From positions 1 through 14,352 of the forward strand of contig JBMNTN010000052.1 of assembly GCA_050945755.1 (NCBI GenBank): a stretch of 14,352 bases of DNA, read 5' to 3'. Of the stretch, positions 12,685 to 14,352 are shown piece after piece. Under the pieces are notes generated by a model. The model was not told the DNA's origin and ran no database searches. It saw only the letters and a list, made by a program, of their open reading frames with translations. How positions within the stretch are numbered: the stretch's first letter is position 1; each line of letters opens with the position of its first letter. Source of the stretch: JAQVXR01 sp050945755. Its GTDB lineage: Bacteria; Bacillota; Dehalobacteriia; Dehalobacteriales; Dehalobacteriaceae. The translations under genes and the position numbers were made by a program.

Positions 12685-14043
12685 TTATGACACAATTTTA
12701 AGTGAAATGGGAGAATTCGATGGATTTTCCGTTTTTAAAAAAGCATGTTTCTTGATTAGCTTTGCTTCTAACAGCATCCATTCGGCTAAGCACCCATAAC
12801 CTTTAGTCGGATCATTAACAAAAACGTGGGTAACTGCCCCCACTAATTTATTGTTTTGAATAATAGGGCTTCCACTCATTCCTTGGATGATTCCTCCGGT
12901 TTCTTTTAAAAGCCTTGGATCTGTCACTTGAATTACCAGCCCCTTACCAGTAGGATGATGCTGAGGTAAGATTTTTAAAATATTAATTTTGAACCTTTCC
13001 ATTTTATCACCTTGAATTACTGTGATTATTTCTGCAGAACCTTCTTGAATTTGATTGGCAAAAGCAACGGGAATTTCTGTTTTATAGAAAGAGTTAGTAA
13101 TTGGATTATTTAACTTGCCAAAAATACCAAAACTGGTGTTATATTCAATATCCCCATTAATCGTATCCCCGACAAACATGGCAATCTTCTCTCCAGGTTC
13201 CCCCTTTTTACCGGGTTTAATTCCTTGAATTTGGGCTTTGACAATCTTTCCTCTTTCTCCAGGGCGAACATCAAGATCTGCAATCATATGACCTAAAGCC
13301 CCATACTTACCTTCGGTGGGTTCATAAAAAGTGAGGGTGCCAACACCTGCAGCATTATCTCGGATATAAAGACCAATTCGATATGTTTTTGTATCTTCAC
13401 AAAAATTAGGAATCACTTTCACTTCTCGAGTTTTCCCTGACTGCTTTACTTCTATCCTTAAAATTCCCATAGGCCCATATTTATTAATTAAATCTGCCGC
13501 ATGCTTATCATTTTTAATTTTATCATCATTGATTTTTACAAGCAAGTCTCCCAATTCAATGCCGGCATCCTTTGCCGGGAAAAAAGTTTCTCCACCTTTT
13601 CCATAAACTGCAGAATGTCCAACAACCATCACTCCTTCTGTCTGCAAGATCACACCGACAGAATGTCCGCCAGGTATAACTTTAATCTGAGGAAGCACAT
13701 TTACCATCATGCTCTTTAAAGGAATAAATCCAAATGCTTTTAATTCCAGACTTAATTTTCCCGGCTCAGCTGCTACTGCCGACCCTCCCATATAGCGACA
13801 ACCCTTTTCATCAACCGGGTTACCATTAATTCTTAATACCCCAGTTTTATCAGTTGTGACATAAACACTCACACTTTTCAGCAACTCTTGCGGTACAATT
13901 TTAGGAAAATCAATGGTATCACCAACAATTAAATGCTGTTCATTTGGTAACAAAATGTAGGAATAGAATGCGGTAACAAAAGCAGTACTTAAAATAATTA
14001 ACAGAAACAGTATATTTTGAATAAACCTACATTTTGGGGGCAT
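12685..14043 (-). CDS. spoIVB: SpoIVB serine peptidase (S55)
   Basis: SpoIVB is made in the forespore, crosses into the intermembrane space and cleaves SpoIVFA, which releases the SpoIVFB protease to process pro-sigma-K. The 452-residue protein has an N-terminal membrane anchor (about 8-32), a PDZ domain (about 124-210, with GIELGDLLVKIND), and a C-terminal S55 peptidase domain. The triad is intact: H252 (ALGHMI), D375 (TDPRLL) and S390 (GMSGSPI), in spacing like that recalled for B. subtilis (H236, D363, S378). ATG at 14043 has GGAGGG six bases upstream. A 40-residue tail past the usual end (ISLKIVS) is unremarkable. spo0A follows after 105 bases, as in Bacillus. No recN gene is in the 309 bases upstream; terminators there indicate that spoIVB is transcribed alone from a local promoter. 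Confidence 0.96.
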   Translation of the reverse strand: MPPKCRFIQNILFLLIILSTAFVTAFYSYILLPNEQHLIVGDTIDFPKIVPQELLKSVSVYVTTDKTGVLRINGNPVDEKGCRYMGGSAVAAEPGKLSLELKAFGFIPLKSMMVNVLPQIKVIPGGHSVGVILQTEGVMVVGHSAVYGKGGETFFPAKDAGIELGDLLVKINDDKIKNDKHAADLINKYGPMGILRIEVKQSGKTREVKVIPNFCEDTKTYRIGLYIRDNAAGVGTLTFYEPTEGKYGALGHMIADLDVRPGERGKIVKAQIQGIKPGKKGEPGEKIAMFVGDTINGDIEYNTSFGIFGKLNNPITNSFYKTEIPVAFANQIQEGSAEIITVIQGDKMERFKINILKILPQHHPTGKGLVIQVTDPRLLKETGGIIQGMSGSPIIQNNKLVGAVTHVFVNDPTKGYGCLAEWMLLEAKLIKKHAFLKTENPSNSPISLKIVS

Positions 14044-14102
14044 TTGTATCCCTCCTTCAATTTAGAAACAAGACTAAAATTAAGTTAACCTTTTCAATTT
14101 TC

Positions 14103-14132
14103 TTTTATGCCCCCGAAAGCTCTTCATTATGG
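14103..14132 (-). promoter_or_regulatory. Candidate sigma-G/sigma-F promoter for spoIVB
   Basis: On the minus strand CCATA (14132-14128) and CATAAAA (14109-14103) are 18 bases apart and partly match the sigma-G patterns gHATR and CATNHTA (one mismatch in each). It lies 60 bases before the ATG, inside the interval left free by the terminators. Expected because spoIVB is forespore-expressed in Bacillus, but weak on its own. Confidence 0.3.
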
Positions 14133-14154
14133 TGGATTTGCTTACCATTAACTT

Positions 14155-14178
14155 AAGCGCTACAAACTAAAGTGCTAC
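14155..14178. repeat. Pair of nine-base direct repeats upstream of spoIVB
   Basis: AAGCGCTAC (14155-14163) and AAGTGCTAC (14170-14178) repeat with a 15-base period and one difference. The position, about 25-50 bases upstream of the candidate promoter, fits a binding site for a regulator such as SpoVT- or RsfA-type proteins, but none is identified. Confidence 0.4.
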
Positions 14179-14202
14179 GAAAAAAAGTAATTTTTGTATA
14201 AT

Positions 14203-14224
14203 AAAAAAGTGCCTTATAGGCACT
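14203..14224 (-). terminator. Intrinsic terminator upstream of spoIVB
   Basis: On the minus strand AGTGCCT (14224-14218) and AGGCACT (14214-14208) form a seven-pair stem with a three-base loop, followed by T-rich DNA. It ends transcription from minus-strand genes to the right of the window, isolating spoIVB. Confidence 0.85.
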
Positions 14225-14300
14225 CCAGATTGTCGAGATACCCCTTTTTTAGCATCAATAATTTAGTAGTTAAGACAACCCGTTAAAAATAAAGATGACA

Positions 14301-14352
14301 AAAATAAAAAATCGCATTTCTCCTAAGCTATCTTAGCCAGGTGATTTGCGAT
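14301..14352 (-). terminator. Larger hairpin with T-run at the window edge
   Basis: On the minus strand ATCGCA (14352-14347) pairs with TGCGAT (14316-14311), with an inner CTAAG/CTTAG stem (14335-14331 and 14327-14323, counted by complement). The following bases are TTTTTTATTTTTG, so this is a second minus-strand terminator. The outer stem ends exactly at the window edge and may extend further. Confidence 0.6.

Larger units (their letters stand above)
14044..14352. other. Upstream region of spoIVB without a gene
   Basis: These 309 AT-rich bases hold the spoIVB ribosome site, two minus-strand terminators, a candidate forespore promoter (14103-14132) and a nine-base direct repeat pair. No ORF with a ribosome site is seen; a 13-codon ATG ORF overlapping the terminator stem was discounted. 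Confidence 0.6.

Noticed and set aside
14210..14260. ATG ORF of 13 codons on the minus strand between the two terminators
   Set aside because: No ribosome site, overlaps the terminator stem at its end, and no recognisable similarity.

Overview
The window looks like a chromosomal stretch of an endospore-forming Firmicute of class Clostridia, most like a Peptococcaceae-type genome (Desulfotomaculum, Pelotomaculum or Thermincola relatives). The reasons are four sporulation genes or candidates (spoIVB, spo0A, spoIIM, and a small ORF resembling mciZ), strong GGAGG-type ribosome binding sites, frequent GTG and TTG starts, AT-rich intergenic DNA, and a gene order (nudF, spoIIM, xerD, deoB, nucleoside phosphorylase) that echoes Bacillus subtilis. 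The genus is inferred from gene content only. No mobile element, CRISPR array, tRNA or rRNA was seen.

Layout, left to right. (1) 1-930, plus strand: the 3' part of an SPFH/band-7 gene and a small ribbon-helix-helix gene, ending at a terminator that faces the nucleoside genes. (2) 928-4428, minus strand: xerD, deoB and pdp, read in that order, behind a terminator and a candidate promoter. (3) 4555-6985, minus strand: nudF, a ComB-like gene, spoIIM, a small LysM gene and a small membrane protein gene, closely spaced and ending at a clear terminator. (4) 7094-7222, plus strand: a 42-codon ORF not previously called, which matches the B. subtilis FtsZ inhibitor MciZ residue for residue in register. 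It sits beside nudF and overlaps the end of the next gene tail to tail. (5) 7199-10919, minus strand: steA-like, glycosyltransferase 2, MraY-like glycosyltransferase 4 and DUF3866 genes with gaps of 1-9 bases or less. (6) 11028-11537, minus strand: a flavin reductase-like gene. (7) 11739-14043, minus strand: spo0A, with its own candidate sigma-H promoter overlapping a Spo0A box, and spoIVB. Both are bounded by terminators, and upstream DNA ends in two further minus-strand terminators.

How the parts may work together. Spo0A commits the cell to sporulation, SpoIIM acts in engulfment, and SpoIVB signals from the forespore to activate sigma-K in the mother cell. The MciZ-like peptide would block FtsZ in the mother cell. 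SteA is linked to cell separation in actinobacteria, and here it heads an operon with two glycosyltransferase-type enzymes, one with an altered active-site motif. This steA-GT2-GT4-DUF3866 set, next to a division inhibitor and sporulation genes, is the best candidate for an undescribed envelope or division system. DeoB and Pdp salvage (deoxy)nucleosides, NudF hydrolyses ADP-ribose-type compounds, and XerD resolves chromosome dimers.
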